Origin: Streptococcus sp. SK643
GTDB lineage: Bacteria; Bacillota; Bacilli; Lactobacillales; Streptococcaceae
DNA length: 64,000 bases
Reading direction: 5' to 3'
NCBI RefSeq assembly: GCF_000259505.1
Contig: NZ_AJMM01000008.1
Span: 248,001 to 312,000, forward strand
The notes beneath the pieces are model-generated. The model was not told the origin of the DNA and ran no database searches. It was given only the letters and a program-made list of their open reading frames with translations. Position 1 is the stretch's first letter; each line of letters opens with the position of its first letter. The translations under genes were made by a program, and so were the position numbers. This document shows positions 18,457 to 27,751 of the stretch, piece by piece.

Positions 18457-20124
18457 ATGTTACTTGAAATTTCAATAAAAAACTTTGCCATTATTGAATC
18501 TATTTCTCTCAATTTTGAAACAGGGATGACAGTTCTGACTGGTGAAACGGGTGCAGGGAAGTCGATTATCATTGATGCCATGAATATGATGTTGGGAGCT
18601 CGTGCTACGACAGATGTTATTCGTCATGGTGAGCCAAAGGCAGAGATTGAAGGACTTTTCTCAGTTGAGAATAGCCGCCTTTTGCAGGAACTTTTTGAGG
18701 AGCAGGGCTTAGAATTAGGCGATGAAATCATCATTCGCCGAGAGATTTTACAAAATGGACGTAGTATCAGTCGTGTCAATGGTCAGATGGTCAATCTGTC
18801 TGTTTTACGTGCTATTGGGCAACACCTAGTCGATATTCATGGCCAGCATGACCAGGAAGAATTGATGAGACCCCAACACCATATTCAAATGTTGGATGAA
18901 TTTGGAGATACTGCTTTTTGGCAATTAAAAGAGTCTTATCAGGAATCTTTTGACACCTACCGAAAAATGCGTAAGCAAGTTCTGGAAGTCAAGAAAAACC
19001 AAGAGGAACATAAGGCTCGTATCGAAATGTTGGAGTTTCAAATAGCAGAGATTGAGGCAGCTTCCTTGAAGCCGGGTGAAGATATAGCTCTCAATCAAGA
19101 GCGAGATAAACTTCTCAATCACAAGAATATTGCCGATACTTTAACAAATGCTTATAGCATGTTGGACAATGAAGATTTTTCAAGTCTAGCCCATGTCCGT
19201 TCAGCCATGAATGACATGGAAAGTGTTGAAGAGTTTGATCCAGAATATCGTGATATTTCAGCTTCACTTTCTGAGACTTACTATGTCTTAGAAGATATTA
19301 GCAAGCGTTTGGAAGGGATTATTGATGATTTAGACTTTGATGGCAATCGTCTCATGCAGGTTGAAAGTCGCTTGGATCTTCTTCATACCATTACACGTAA
19401 ATATGGTGGAACTGTAGATGATGTTTTGCTTTATCTTGCTAAAATCATAGATGAATACAATCTCTTGACAGGCAATAATCTTTCTTCTGAAGATATGGAA
19501 ACTGAGCTCAAGAAATTGGAAGTTAATCTTATCGACTTTGCAGGCCAGCTTGCATCTGCTCGTCATGAATTGGCTCAACAACTAGAAGCTGAGATTAAAC
19601 AAGAATTGAAAGACCTGTATATGGAAAAAGCCCAGTTTCAGGTTCTTTTTAGCAAGGGTAAATTCAGCCGTGAAGGCAATGAAACAGTTGAGTTCTACAT
19701 TTCAACCAACCCTGGCGAAGACTTTAAACCTCTTGTAAAAGTAGCATCTGGTGGAGAATTATCTCGACTCATGCTCGCTATCAAATCAGCCTTTTCTCGT
19801 AAAGAAGGAAAGACTAGTATTGTCTTTGATGAGGTGGATACAGGAGTATCTGGTCGTGTAGCCCAAGCAATTGCTCAAAAGATTCATAAAATCGGTCAGC
19901 ATGGTCAGGTTCTTGCTATTTCCCATTTACCACAAGTGATTGCGATTGCAGATTATCAATTCTTTATTGAGAAGATTAGTAATGACCATTCAACAGTTTC
20001 GACTGTTCGTCTCTTGACGGTTGAAGAGCGAGTGGAGGAAGTTGCCAAGATGTTGGCAGGTGATGATGTGACAGAAGCAGCTCTGACGCAAGCTAGAGAA
20101 TTGTTGAGAAACAGGGAGAAATAA
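18457..20124 (+). CDS. recN: DNA repair protein RecN
   Basis: SMC-like ATPase that acts early in double-strand break repair. The 555-residue protein has Walker A GETGAGKS (29-36), central coiled coils flanking a hinge, the ABC signature VASGGELSRLMLA and Walker B IVFDEVDTG. The start is 6 nt after argR. It ends a six-gene co-directional run that starts at xseA. Confidence 0.97.
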   Translation: MLLEISIKNFAIIESISLNFETGMTVLTGETGAGKSIIIDAMNMMLGARATTDVIRHGEPKAEIEGLFSVENSRLLQELFEEQGLELGDEIIIRREILQNGRSISRVNGQMVNLSVLRAIGQHLVDIHGQHDQEELMRPQHHIQMLDEFGDTAFWQLKESYQESFDTYRKMRKQVLEVKKNQEEHKARIEMLEFQIAEIEAASLKPGEDIALNQERDKLLNHKNIADTLTNAYSMLDNEDFSSLAHVRSAMNDMESVEEFDPEYRDISASLSETYYVLEDISKRLEGIIDDLDFDGNRLMQVESRLDLLHTITRKYGGTVDDVLLYLAKIIDEYNLLTGNNLSSEDMETELKKLEVNLIDFAGQLASARHELAQQLEAEIKQELKDLYMEKAQFQVLFSKGKFSREGNETVEFYISTNPGEDFKPLVKVASGGELSRLMLAIKSAFSRKEGKTSIVFDEVDTGVSGRVAQAIAQKIHKIGQHGQVLAISHLPQVIAIADYQFFIEKISNDHSTVSTVRLLTVEERVEEVAKMLAGDDVTEAALTQARELLRNREK

Positions 20125-20125
20125 G

Positions 20126-20854
20126 ATGACAGACTATTATGTAATTGGAGATGTCCACGGAAAAGCAGGAATGCTGGAAGACCTTCTCAAAACATGGGAT
20201 GGTCAGACTCAGTTGCTCTTTCTAGGAGATTTGATTGACCGTGGTGAAGATAGTCGTCGTGTTCTAAAGATGGTTAAGGACTTAGTGGACAATAAAGGGG
20301 CGATCTGTTTGTCAGGAAATCACGAGTATATGTTTTTGACTTGGCTAGATGATCCAGAAGAAAGCTATGATCACTATCGTCGCAATGGTGGAGACACAAC
20401 TATTAACTCTATCCTAGGTCGTCCTTTGGATGCAACAGTTGATGGAGTTGAGGATGCCAAGCGTGTTGCTACTGAAGCGGCAGACTTGGTCGAATTTATT
20501 CGTCAAATGCCTTTTGTGGTAGAGACAGATAAGTATATCTTTGTGCACGCAGGTATTGATTTGACCTTGGACGACTGGCATGAAACAACAGATTATAAAA
20601 AAGTTTGGCTGAGAAAACCATTCCACGAAGCTGAAAATCATACTGGGAAAACCATTGTCTTTGGTCATACACCTGTCTATGGTTTGTTAAAGCAAGAGCG
20701 TGGTACAGAAGAGCTTTGGATAACAGAAGATGGTAAGATTGGGATGGACGGAGGAGCTGTCTATGGTGGTGTCCTTCATGGGATTGTCTTTACAGACCAA
20801 GGAATGACAGAACACCACTTTATCAAAAATGACGGCTTTGTTGCTGAAGATTAG
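20126..20854 (+). CDS. Calcineurin-like metallophosphoesterase
   Basis: A 242-residue serine/threonine-phosphatase or ApaH-like enzyme with the metal ligands in order: GDVHGK (8-13), LGDLIDRGED, GNHEYM, a later FVHAGID and FGHTPVYG. This is the complete PPP-family set. The start is 2 nt after the recN stop (AATAAGATG), so it is co-transcribed. The substrate may be protein phosphate or Ap4A-type dinucleotides; the sequence does not decide. Confidence 0.9.
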   Translation: MTDYYVIGDVHGKAGMLEDLLKTWDGQTQLLFLGDLIDRGEDSRRVLKMVKDLVDNKGAICLSGNHEYMFLTWLDDPEESYDHYRRNGGDTTINSILGRPLDATVDGVEDAKRVATEAADLVEFIRQMPFVVETDKYIFVHAGIDLTLDDWHETTDYKKVWLRKPFHEAENHTGKTIVFGHTPVYGLLKQERGTEELWITEDGKIGMDGGAVYGGVLHGIVFTDQGMTEHHFIKNDGFVAED

Positions 20855-20875
20855 TACTCCTAGCAGGGTATGGTC

Positions 20876-20904
20876 TTGTCAAAATGTCAAAAACAATTTA
20901 TAAT
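20876..20904 (+). promoter_or_regulatory. Promoter of lepA
   Basis: TTGTCA -35 (20876-20881), 17-bp spacer, TATAAT -10 (20899-20904), 28 bp before the lepA ATG. Confidence 0.8.
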
Positions 20905-20932
20905 AAATAGATACCCTGAAAGGAAGAGAATC

Positions 20933-22756
20933 ATGAACTTAGAAGAATTGAAAAAACGACAGGAGAAGATCCGAAACTTCTCTATTATCGCCCATATTGA
21001 CCATGGAAAGTCGACTCTAGCAGACCGCATTTTGGAAAAGACAGAGACAGTATCCAGTCGTGAAATGCAGGCCCAGCTTTTGGATAGCATGGATCTAGAG
21101 CGAGAACGTGGGATTACCATTAAACTCAATGCCATCGAGCTCAATTATACTGCAAAAGATGGGGAAACTTATATTTTCCACTTGATTGATACACCGGGGC
21201 ACGTTGACTTTACCTATGAAGTTTCACGTTCCTTAGCTGCCTGTGAAGGTGCGATTTTGGTGGTCGATGCTGCCCAAGGGATTGAGGCTCAAACCCTTGC
21301 CAATGTTTATCTGGCCTTGGACAATGATTTGGAAATCATGCCTGTCATTAACAAAATTGACTTGCCAGCAGCAGATCCAGAGCGCGTGCGTACAGAGATT
21401 GAGGATGTCATTGGTTTGGATGCCAGCGAAGCAGTTTTAGCATCTGCCAAAGCAGGTATCGGTATCGAAGAAATTCTCGAGCAAATCGTAGAAAAAGTAC
21501 CAGCACCAACGGGTGATGTGACGGCGCCACTTAAGGCCTTGATTTTCGACTCAGTTTACGATGCTTACCGTGGGGTTATCCTCCAAGTTCGTGTCATGGA
21601 TGGGGTGGTCAAACCTGGCGATAAGATTCAGCTTATGAGCAATGGCAAGACCTTCGATGTGACAGAAGTTGGTATTTTTACACCGAAAGCAGTTGGTCGT
21701 GATTTCCTTGCTACTGGTGACGTTGGTTATATTGCAGCTTCTATAAAGACGGTTCAAGACACTCGTGTGGGTGATACCGTTACCTTGGCAACCAATCCTG
21801 CGACTGAGCCATTACATGGTTACAAGCAGATGAATCCTATGGTCTTTGCGGGTCTCTACCCAATCGAATCAAACAAGTACAATGACCTACGTGAAGCCCT
21901 TGAAAAATTGCAACTCAATGATGCTAGTCTCCAATTTGAACCAGAAACATCTCAGGCACTTGGATTTGGTTTCCGTTGTGGTTTCCTTGGACTTCTCCAT
22001 ATGGATGTTATCCAAGAACGTTTGGAACGTGAGTTTAACATCGACTTAATCATGACAGCTCCGTCTGTTATCTATAAGGTTAATTTGACTGACGGTGAGT
22101 CTATGGATGTGTCCAACCCGTCTGAATTCCCAGATCCAACTAAGATTGCAACTATTGAAGAGCCATATGTTAAGGCGCAAATCATGGTACAACAGGAGTT
22201 TGTAGGAGCAGTAATGGAGTTGGCACAGCGTAAGCGTGGGGACTTTGTGACGATGGACTATATCGATGATAATCGAGTTAATGTTATCTATCAAATTCCA
22301 CTGGCTGAAATCGTCTTTGACTTCTTTGATAAACTTAAGTCTTCGACACGTGGTTATGCAAGTTTTGACTACGAATTGTCAGAGTATCGTCCGTCTAAGC
22401 TGGTGAAAATGGATATCCTCTTGAATGGGGATAAGGTCGACGCACTCAGCTTTATCGTTCACAAGGATTTTGCCTACGAACGTGGAAAACTCATCGTTGA
22501 TAAACTTAAGAAAATTATCCCTCGCCAACAATTTGAGGTTCCAATTCAAGCAGCTATTGGACACAAGATTGTTGCTCGTACTGATATCAAGGCCCTTCGT
22601 AAGAACGTACTTGCTAAATGTTACGGTGGTGACGTTTCTCGTAAACGCAAACTCCTTGAAAAACAAAAAGCTGGTAAGAAGCGCATGAAAGCTATCGGAT
22701 CAGTAGAAGTTCCACAAGAAGCTTTCCTTAGCGTCTTGAGTATGGATGAAGAATAA
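20933..22756 (+). CDS. lepA: Elongation factor 4 (LepA)
   Basis: Ribosome-associated GTPase, paralogue of EF-G, which back-translocates stalled ribosomes and aids assembly. Start [17 protein letters not shown] at 20933 gives 607 residues, the family length, with AGGAAGAG upstream. The frame is open 21 codons further, but that would begin before the promoter. GTPase motifs are HIDHGKST (21-28), DTPGH and NKIDLPAA. The LepA-specific C-terminal domain ends in [17 protein letters not shown]. Confidence 0.98.
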   Translation: MNLEELKKRQEKIRNFSIIAHIDHGKSTLADRILEKTETVSSREMQAQLLDSMDLERERGITIKLNAIELNYTAKDGETYIFHLIDTPGHVDFTYEVSRSLAACEGAILVVDAAQGIEAQTLANVYLALDNDLEIMPVINKIDLPAADPERVRTEIEDVIGLDASEAVLASAKAGIGIEEILEQIVEKVPAPTGDVTAPLKALIFDSVYDAYRGVILQVRVMDGVVKPGDKIQLMSNGKTFDVTEVGIFTPKAVGRDFLATGDVGYIAASIKTVQDTRVGDTVTLATNPATEPLHGYKQMNPMVFAGLYPIESNKYNDLREALEKLQLNDASLQFEPETSQALGFGFRCGFLGLLHMDVIQERLEREFNIDLIMTAPSVIYKVNLTDGESMDVSNPSEFPDPTKIATIEEPYVKAQIMVQQEFVGAVMELAQRKRGDFVTMDYIDDNRVNVIYQIPLAEIVFDFFDKLKSSTRGYASFDYELSEYRPSKLVKMDILLNGDKVDALSFIVHKDFAYERGKLIVDKLKKIIPRQQFEVPIQAAIGHKIVARTDIKALRKNVLAKCYGGDVSRKRKLLEKQKAGKKRMKAIGSVEVPQEAFLSVLSMDEE

Positions 22757-22765
22757 TGATTCTAT

Positions 22766-22796
22766 AAAAACTCTTGAAATCCATTCAAGAGTTTTT
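22766..22796 (+). terminator. Terminator of lepA
   Basis: AAAAACTCTTGAA and TTCAAGAGTTTTT form a 13-bp perfect stem with a 5-nt loop. Confidence 0.92.
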
Positions 22797-22858
22797 ATAT
22801 TTTTAGTAAAAATTGTAAATCAACTCCATTTATGGTAAAGTAATATACGGAGGTTATT

Positions 22859-23470
22859 ATGAAAAAAAATTTACTTTTAGCATCTATTTTGCTTACAAGT
22901 GTCGCGCTAGTGGCATGCTCAAATCAAGTTCAAACCCAAGCAAATTCAAGTAAAACAACTAGCTCTTCAAGTAGTCAAGATTCAACTAGTTCAAGCGCTG
23001 TTAGTAGCACACAGAATTCAGAAGAAAGTCAAGTGATTGGCTCTGATGAGTATGGTTTTGTTAAAGTGCCAAAGTCTTGGGTAAGGTTCAATGAAGTACA
23101 GGGAGGCAATGATATTCAATATTCAGACGGTACGGATGTAAATATTGTGACCTTGAATACCTTTAAAGCAGAACAATTTGGTATTTCTGATAGTGAATTT
23201 CAAAAATTAGAAACAGTTCGTATTTCTGATAGTATTTTTACTTCAAAAGAAAGTAATCCAGAATTCACTAAAGTTTGGGGATCTAAGTCAACTATTGGAG
23301 GTTATGAAGCCTATGTGGTTAACGCAATCTCTAAGTCTGGAAAATACATTATTACATGGATTTTTAAATCTAGTGATGGTAAGTTCAGATATGTTGCTTT
23401 AGAAGGGACTCCAGAGACATTAAAAAATCTACTTCCTATGATTGAAGAGAGTTGGACTATTCAAAAATAA
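22859..23470 (+). CDS. Lipoprotein with Ser/Thr-rich linker, unknown function
   Basis: A 203-residue secreted lipoprotein. The signal peptide MKKNLLLASILLTSVALVAC ends in the lipobox LVAC with Cys20 as the acylation site. Residues 25-60 are a Ser/Thr/Gln-rich linker typical of streptococcal surface proteins, and the rest is a compact alpha/beta domain (YGFVKVPKSWVRFNEV...) of no family I recognise. GGAGG lies 6 nt upstream of the ATG. It is monocistronic, between the lepA terminator and its own. Confidence 0.85.
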   Translation: MKKNLLLASILLTSVALVACSNQVQTQANSSKTTSSSSSQDSTSSSAVSSTQNSEESQVIGSDEYGFVKVPKSWVRFNEVQGGNDIQYSDGTDVNIVTLNTFKAEQFGISDSEFQKLETVRISDSIFTSKESNPEFTKVWGSKSTIGGYEAYVVNAISKSGKYIITWIFKSSDGKFRYVALEGTPETLKNLLPMIEESWTIQK

Positions 23471-23478
23471 TTATTAAA

Positions 23479-23501
23479 GCAGGATTGGGATCCTGTTTTT
23501 T
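23479..23501 (+). terminator. Terminator of the lipoprotein gene
   Basis: GCAGGAT, TGGG loop, ATCCTGT, then TTTTT. Confidence 0.8.
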
Positions 23502-23526
23502 GTTTAAGTCATTAAAAAATGTTTGA

Positions 23527-23550
23527 AGTGTTTGTTTATAGTGTTTGTTT
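23527..23550 (+). promoter_or_regulatory. Two direct repeats AGTGTTTGTTT (possible LacR site)
   Basis: AGTGTTTGTTT occurs at 23527-23537 and again at 23540-23550, about 65 bp upstream of the -35. TGTTTG-rich half-sites also occur before lacA, so this is a candidate DeoR-family (LacR) operator. Confidence 0.4.
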
Positions 23551-23613
23551 TGGGACAATAAATCAAAAATGAACAAAATTAGCAAAAAAAAGACAAAAAA
23601 GAACAGAAAAATA

Positions 23614-23642
23614 TTGACAACGATTTCATATAGTGTTATACT
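23614..23642 (+). promoter_or_regulatory. Promoter of the galactose PTS genes with overlapping cre
   Basis: TTGACA -35 (23614-23619), 17-bp spacer, TATACT -10 (23637-23642) with an extended TGT. The 14-mer TGACAACGATTTCA at 23615-23628 matches the CcpA cre consensus at 13 of 14 positions and covers the -35, so catabolite repression by steric block is expected. Confidence 0.75.
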
Positions 23643-23677
23643 TATAGCATAAAGTTAATGGAAAGAAGGGAGACCTT

Positions 23678-24154
23678 ATGGGATTAGATCATTTCTTTGA
23701 TAAAGACCTAGTCTTTTGTCTAGAAGCGAATAATCAAGAACAGCTCTTTGATCAGGTAGCAACTTTATTGGAAGAACGAGAAATCGTAGCTCCAACTTAT
23801 CGTGAAGCCTTGATCACTCGTGAAAAGTCATTTCCAACTGGCTTAGATATGGAATTTCTTGGAAAGGATTTGCCAAATGTGGCGATTCCTCATACAGACA
23901 CAGTCCATAATCTAGCAGAAAAGGTTGTAGTCGTAAGACTGGAAAAACCAGTGACTTTCCACAACATGATTGCACCTGATAAGGAAGTAGAAGTATCTTT
24001 ACTCTTCTTTATCATTAATAACTCAAGTTCAAGTCAAACGAACATTCTCGCTCAGTTGATGGATTTCTTTACTGGGAATGGCCATTTGGAAGATTTGGCT
24101 AAAATTTCAGAACCAGAAGCTCTTTACTCATATATTACTGAAGCAACAGCTTAA
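23678..24154 (+). CDS. PTS galactitol/galactose-type EIIA component
   Basis: A 158-residue EIIA of the fructose/mannitol fold. His72 in PNVAIPHTD is the site phosphorylated by HPr. It is the first gene of a IIA-IIB-IIC set directly upstream of the tagatose pathway. In related streptococci such sets carry galactose and deliver galactose-6-phosphate to LacAB; that substrate is inferred from position. AAGGGAGA precedes the ATG. Confidence 0.9.
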   Translation: MGLDHFFDKDLVFCLEANNQEQLFDQVATLLEEREIVAPTYREALITREKSFPTGLDMEFLGKDLPNVAIPHTDTVHNLAEKVVVVRLEKPVTFHNMIAPDKEVEVSLLFFIINNSSSSQTNILAQLMDFFTGNGHLEDLAKISEPEALYSYITEATA

Positions 24155-24190
24155 TAACGTCAATTAAAATTATAATCGGAGGAAATCTAT

Positions 24191-24496
24191 ATGATTAAAA
24201 TTCTTGCTGCCTGCGGTGCAGGTGTTAACTCAAGCCACCAAATTAAAAGTGCTCTTGAAGAAGAACTCGCAAGTCGCGGTTACGATGTACACTGCGATGC
24301 AGTTATGGTTAAAGATGTTAACGAAGACCTTATCAAAGGTTATGACATCTTCACACCAATTGCTGCTACAGATCTTGGCTTTGACCCAGGTATTCCAGTA
24401 ATTGAAGCTGGACCAATCTTATTCCGTATTCCAGCAATGAGCGCTCCAGTATTTGATAATATTGAAGCTGCTATCAAAGAACATTGTTTAAACTAA
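24191..24496 (+). CDS. PTS galactitol/galactose-type EIIB component
   Basis: A 101-residue EIIB with the phospho-cysteine Cys8 in ILAACGAGVNSS, the P-loop-like signature of GatB proteins. It accepts phosphate from the EIIA encoded just upstream and passes it to the sugar bound by EIIC. It has its own GGAGG 7 nt before the start. The gene order A-B-C and the short spacers fit one transcript. Confidence 0.93.
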   Translation: MIKILAACGAGVNSSHQIKSALEEELASRGYDVHCDAVMVKDVNEDLIKGYDIFTPIAATDLGFDPGIPVIEAGPILFRIPAMSAPVFDNIEAAIKEHCLN

Positions 24497-24542
24497 TTTA
24501 AATTTGTTATCATTCATATAATATAAAAAGGGAGGAAATATT

Positions 24543-26018
24543 ATGGATGTCATTATCGAACTAGCCAATAAGCTGTTCAAACCTATCTTGGAGATGGGTG
24601 GACCGATCATCATGCTGATCATTTTGACAGTATTGGCTCTGCTTTTTGGAGTGAAATTCTCCAAAGCACTTGAAGGTGGTATCAAACTTGCCATCGCCCT
24701 TACTGGTATCGGTGCTATCATCGGAATGCTGAACGGTGCTTTCTCAGCATCACTTGCAAAATTCGTTGAAAACACTGGTATCCAATTGAATATCACTGAC
24801 GTTGGTTGGGCACCACTTGCTACAATCACTTGGGGATCTGCTTGGACACTTTACTTCTTGCTTATCATGTTGATTGTCAACGTAGTGATGCTTGCAATGA
24901 AGAAAACTGATACACTCGACGTCGATATCTTCGATATTTGGCACTTGTCAATCACAGGTCTTTTGATAAAATGGTATGCTGATAACAATGGTGTCAGCCA
25001 AGGGGTTTCACTCTTCATCGCGACTGCAGCAGTTGTTCTCGTTGGGGTTTTGAAAATTATCAACTCTGATTTGATGAAACCAACATTCGACGATCTTCTT
25101 AATGCACCAAGTTCATCACCAATGACTTCAACTCACATGAACTACATGATGAACCCAGTTATCATGGTTTTGGATAAGATCTTTGAAAAATTCTTCCCAG
25201 GTCTTGATAAATATGACTTTGACGCTGCGAAATTGAACAAGAAAATCGGTTTCTGGGGATCTAAATTCTTCATCGGTTTCATTCTTGGTATCGTTATCGG
25301 TTTGATGGGTACTCCACATCCAGTTGCTGGAGTTGAAGAAGCTGCAACCTGGCAATTAGTCATTAAAGGTTGGTTGTCTCTTGGTTTAACAGCTGGTGTA
25401 TCTTTGGAACTCTTCTCACTTATCGGTTCATGGTTTATCGCAGCTGTAGAACCTCTTTCACAAGGTATTACAAACGTTGCTACTAAACGTCTTCAAGGAC
25501 GTAAATTCAACATCGGTCTTGACTGGCCTTTCATCGCTGGTCGTGCTGAAGTTTGGGCTTGTGCGAACGTACTTGCACCAATCATGTTGATCGAAGCTGT
25601 GCTTCTTTCAAACGTCGGAAATGGTATCTTGCCACTTGCAGGTATCATCGCTATGGGTGTTACTCCAGCTCTCTTGGTTGTAACTCGTGGTAAATTGCTC
25701 CGTATGATTATCTTCGGAACACTCTTGTTGCCACTCTTCCTTCTTTCAGGTACTCTTATCGCACCATTTGCTACTGAACTTGCTAAAGGTGTAGGTGCCT
25801 TCCCAGAAGGTGTTAGCCAAACACAATTGATTACTCACTCAACTCTTGAAGGACCAATTGAAAAACTATTTGGTTGGGCAATTGGTAACGCAACAACTGG
25901 TGATGTAACAGCACTTCTTGGTGCAGCTGCATTCCTTGTATTCTATGTTGGTATCTTTGCTTGGTATAGAAAACAAATGATCAAACGTAACGAAGAATAC
26001 GCAGCAAACGCAAAATAA
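24543..26018 (+). CDS. PTS galactitol/galactose-type EIIC permease
   Basis: A 491-residue membrane permease of the GatC/SgcC family with roughly 10-12 hydrophobic segments. Conserved pieces are MEMGGPIIML-like near the start, the HMNYMMNPV loop and GLDWPFIAGRAEVWACAN. It moves and phosphorylates the sugar together with EIIA and EIIB. GGGAGG precedes the ATG. A strong hairpin follows the stop codon and would limit read-through into the epimerase gene. Confidence 0.92.
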   Translation: MDVIIELANKLFKPILEMGGPIIMLIILTVLALLFGVKFSKALEGGIKLAIALTGIGAIIGMLNGAFSASLAKFVENTGIQLNITDVGWAPLATITWGSAWTLYFLLIMLIVNVVMLAMKKTDTLDVDIFDIWHLSITGLLIKWYADNNGVSQGVSLFIATAAVVLVGVLKIINSDLMKPTFDDLLNAPSSSPMTSTHMNYMMNPVIMVLDKIFEKFFPGLDKYDFDAAKLNKKIGFWGSKFFIGFILGIVIGLMGTPHPVAGVEEAATWQLVIKGWLSLGLTAGVSLELFSLIGSWFIAAVEPLSQGITNVATKRLQGRKFNIGLDWPFIAGRAEVWACANVLAPIMLIEAVLLSNVGNGILPLAGIIAMGVTPALLVVTRGKLLRMIIFGTLLLPLFLLSGTLIAPFATELAKGVGAFPEGVSQTQLITHSTLEGPIEKLFGWAIGNATTGDVTALLGAAAFLVFYVGIFAWYRKQMIKRNEEYAANAK

Positions 26019-26048
26019 TGCACTCCTATAAAATGTAAATTGTAAAAG

Positions 26049-26093
26049 CTAGGTTGTCAATTTCCTAATTGGGAGTGACAGCCTAGTTTTTTT
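26049..26093 (+). terminator. Terminator after EIIC
   Basis: CTAGGTTGTCA (26049-26059) pairs with TGACAGCCTAG (26076-26086) and is followed by seven T. It separates EIIC from the epimerase gene, for which I see no clear promoter, so partial read-through is likely. Confidence 0.85.
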
Positions 26094-26124
26094 CTTAAAT
26101 ATAAAAATTCGGAGGTAAATAACA

Positions 26125-27018
26125 GTGATTGAATTAAAATCAGATAAATTAACAGTTGAGTTTAAAACACTCGGTGGCGCTCTTTCATCAATTAAAGACA
26201 ATGACGGTATTGAATATTTATGGCAAGGTGATGCTAAATACTGGGGTGGTCAAGCACCAGTTCTATTTCCGATCTGTGGCTCGTTACGTGATGATACGGC
26301 TATTTATGTAGATAGTAAAGGAAATGAATCTAAAGGAACTATTCCAAGACATGGATTAGTTCGCAAGAAAGAGTTTAACTTGGTAGAAAAAACTGATAAT
26401 AGTGTAACCTTTGCGATTGAAGATGACCGATCTTCTTATGAAAACTATCCTTATCATTTCCGTTTAGAAATTACTTATACAGTTATTGAAAAAACTGTTC
26501 GTACACAATATAAAATTTTTAATAAAGAAACTAATAAAGTGATGCCATACTTTATTGGAGGTCATCCTGGTTTTAATTGTCCTCTTTCTGAAGATGAATC
26601 CTATGAAGATTACTACTTAGAATTCGAAAACGAAGAGACTTGCACCGTTCCACGTCCTTTTCCTGAAACTGGTATGCTGGATTTTAATGATAGAAGTCCA
26701 TGGCTATCAAATCAAAAAGAATTAGATCTAAGTTACGATCTTTTTAGTGTAGATGCTGTTACACTTGATGAATTAAAATCTAGAACGATTACATTACGAT
26801 CTCGTAAGCACAATAAAGGTCTAAAAGTCGACTTTAAAGAGTTTTCTAATCTCATTATTTGGTCAACATTAAATAAAGGTCCTTTTATTGCCTTTGAACC
26901 TTGGTCTGGCTTATCAACATCTCTAGAAGAAGGTGATCATTTGGAGGATAAAAAGAATGTTCGACTCTTAGATGCAGGTCAGGTAGACCAAATTGGTTTT
27001 GATATCGAAATTCTTTAA
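26125..27018 (+). CDS. Aldose 1-epimerase family protein (LacX-like)
   Basis: A 297-residue galactose-mutarotase-fold protein (LacX type), read from GTG 26125 with GGAGGT 8 nt upstream. Motifs include LWQGDAKYWGGQAPVLFPICG, RHG, GGHPGFNCP and AFEPWSGLSTS, matching the family of hexose-6-phosphate or aldose epimerases. It interconverts sugar anomers and would feed the tagatose pathway with the right anomer. It lies between the galactose PTS and lacA. Confidence 0.87.
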   Translation: MIELKSDKLTVEFKTLGGALSSIKDNDGIEYLWQGDAKYWGGQAPVLFPICGSLRDDTAIYVDSKGNESKGTIPRHGLVRKKEFNLVEKTDNSVTFAIEDDRSSYENYPYHFRLEITYTVIEKTVRTQYKIFNKETNKVMPYFIGGHPGFNCPLSEDESYEDYYLEFENEETCTVPRPFPETGMLDFNDRSPWLSNQKELDLSYDLFSVDAVTLDELKSRTITLRSRKHNKGLKVDFKEFSNLIIWSTLNKGPFIAFEPWSGLSTSLEEGDHLEDKKNVRLLDAGQVDQIGFDIEIL

Positions 27019-27046
27019 AATTAAAACAGAAAACAAACATTAACTG

Positions 27047-27075
27047 TTGACTTTTTTCAAAAATAAGAGTATATT
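27047..27075 (+). promoter_or_regulatory. Promoter of lacABCD
   Basis: TTGACT -35 (27047-27052), 17-bp spacer, TATATT -10 (27070-27075). It predicts a 5' leader of about 215 nt before lacA. Confidence 0.8.
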
Positions 27076-27095
27076 ATGTTTGTAAGCAACAAATC

Positions 27096-27112
27096 TTGTT
27101 TGAAGCAAACAA
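27096..27112 (+). promoter_or_regulatory. Putative LacR operator (perfect 7-3-7 palindrome)
   Basis: TTGTTTGAAGCAAACAA is an exact inverted repeat about 15 bp after the predicted transcription start. A related half-site pair (TGTTTG-TAA-GCAACA) lies at 27077-27091. TGTTT/AAACA half-sites suit a DeoR-family repressor such as the LacR encoded downstream. Confidence 0.6.
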
Positions 27113-27153
27113 ATAGTAGGTTGTTATATTTTCTTTATAAGTAAAGAAAAACC

Positions 27154-27173
27154 CCTTTAAGTTCTCTTAAAGG
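27154..27173 (+). other. Hairpin in the lacA leader
   Basis: CCTTTAAG, TTCT loop, CTTAAAGG: an 8-bp perfect stem inside the 5' leader, without a T-run. It may stabilise the message or act in post-transcriptional control. Confidence 0.45.
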
Positions 27174-27295
27174 TATCGTAAGGATGTTTATCATCTGAAC
27201 AATTATTGATGTTAATAAACTGCCAGATAATTTTTATTGTTAAAATTGTACGATTAAGATTTACTGGCCTAGAAAAATAAAAAGGAGTAAACAAT

Positions 27296-27721
27296 ATGGC
27301 TATTGTTATCGGTGCAGACGCTGCAGGTTTAAGATTGAAAGAAGTTGTAAAAGACTTCTTAGAAAAAGAAAACTTCCACGTTGTGGATGTTACAGCAGAA
27401 GGACAAGATTTTGTTGATGTAACTCTTGCTGTTGCTGCAGAAGTAAATAAAGAAGAGCAAAACCTTGGTATTGTTATTGATGCTTATGGTGCTGGTCCTT
27501 TCATGGTAGCGACTAAGATTAAAGGAATGGTTGCTGCAGAAGTTTCTGACGAACGCTCAGCATATATGACTCGTGGACATAATAACTCACGTATGATCAC
27601 AATGGGTGCACAACTTGTTGGAGATGAACTTGCTAAAAACATTGCTAAAGGATTTGTTAACGGTAAATACGATGGTGGACGTCACCAGATTCGTGTTGAT
27701 ATGTTGAACAAAATGTGCTAA
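27296..27721 (+). CDS. lacA: Galactose-6-phosphate isomerase subunit LacA
   Basis: With LacB it isomerises D-galactose-6-phosphate to D-tagatose-6-phosphate. The 141-residue RpiB/LacA-fold protein begins [18 protein letters not shown], and AAGGAG lies 8 nt before the [18 protein letters not shown] near residues 97-111 is the family signature. It is the first gene of the lacABCD run behind a long leader with operator-like sequences. Confidence 0.96.
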   Translation: MAIVIGADAAGLRLKEVVKDFLEKENFHVVDVTAEGQDFVDVTLAVAAEVNKEEQNLGIVIDAYGAGPFMVATKIKGMVAAEVSDERSAYMTRGHNNSRMITMGAQLVGDELAKNIAKGFVNGKYDGGRHQIRVDMLNKMC

Positions 27722-27751
27722 TTAGATTACAATAAGAAAGGTAAGTTAAAA

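Noticed and set aside
27019-27295. A riboswitch in the long lacA leader.
   Set aside because: Only a simple 8-bp hairpin and protein-type palindromes are visible; no known aptamer pattern.
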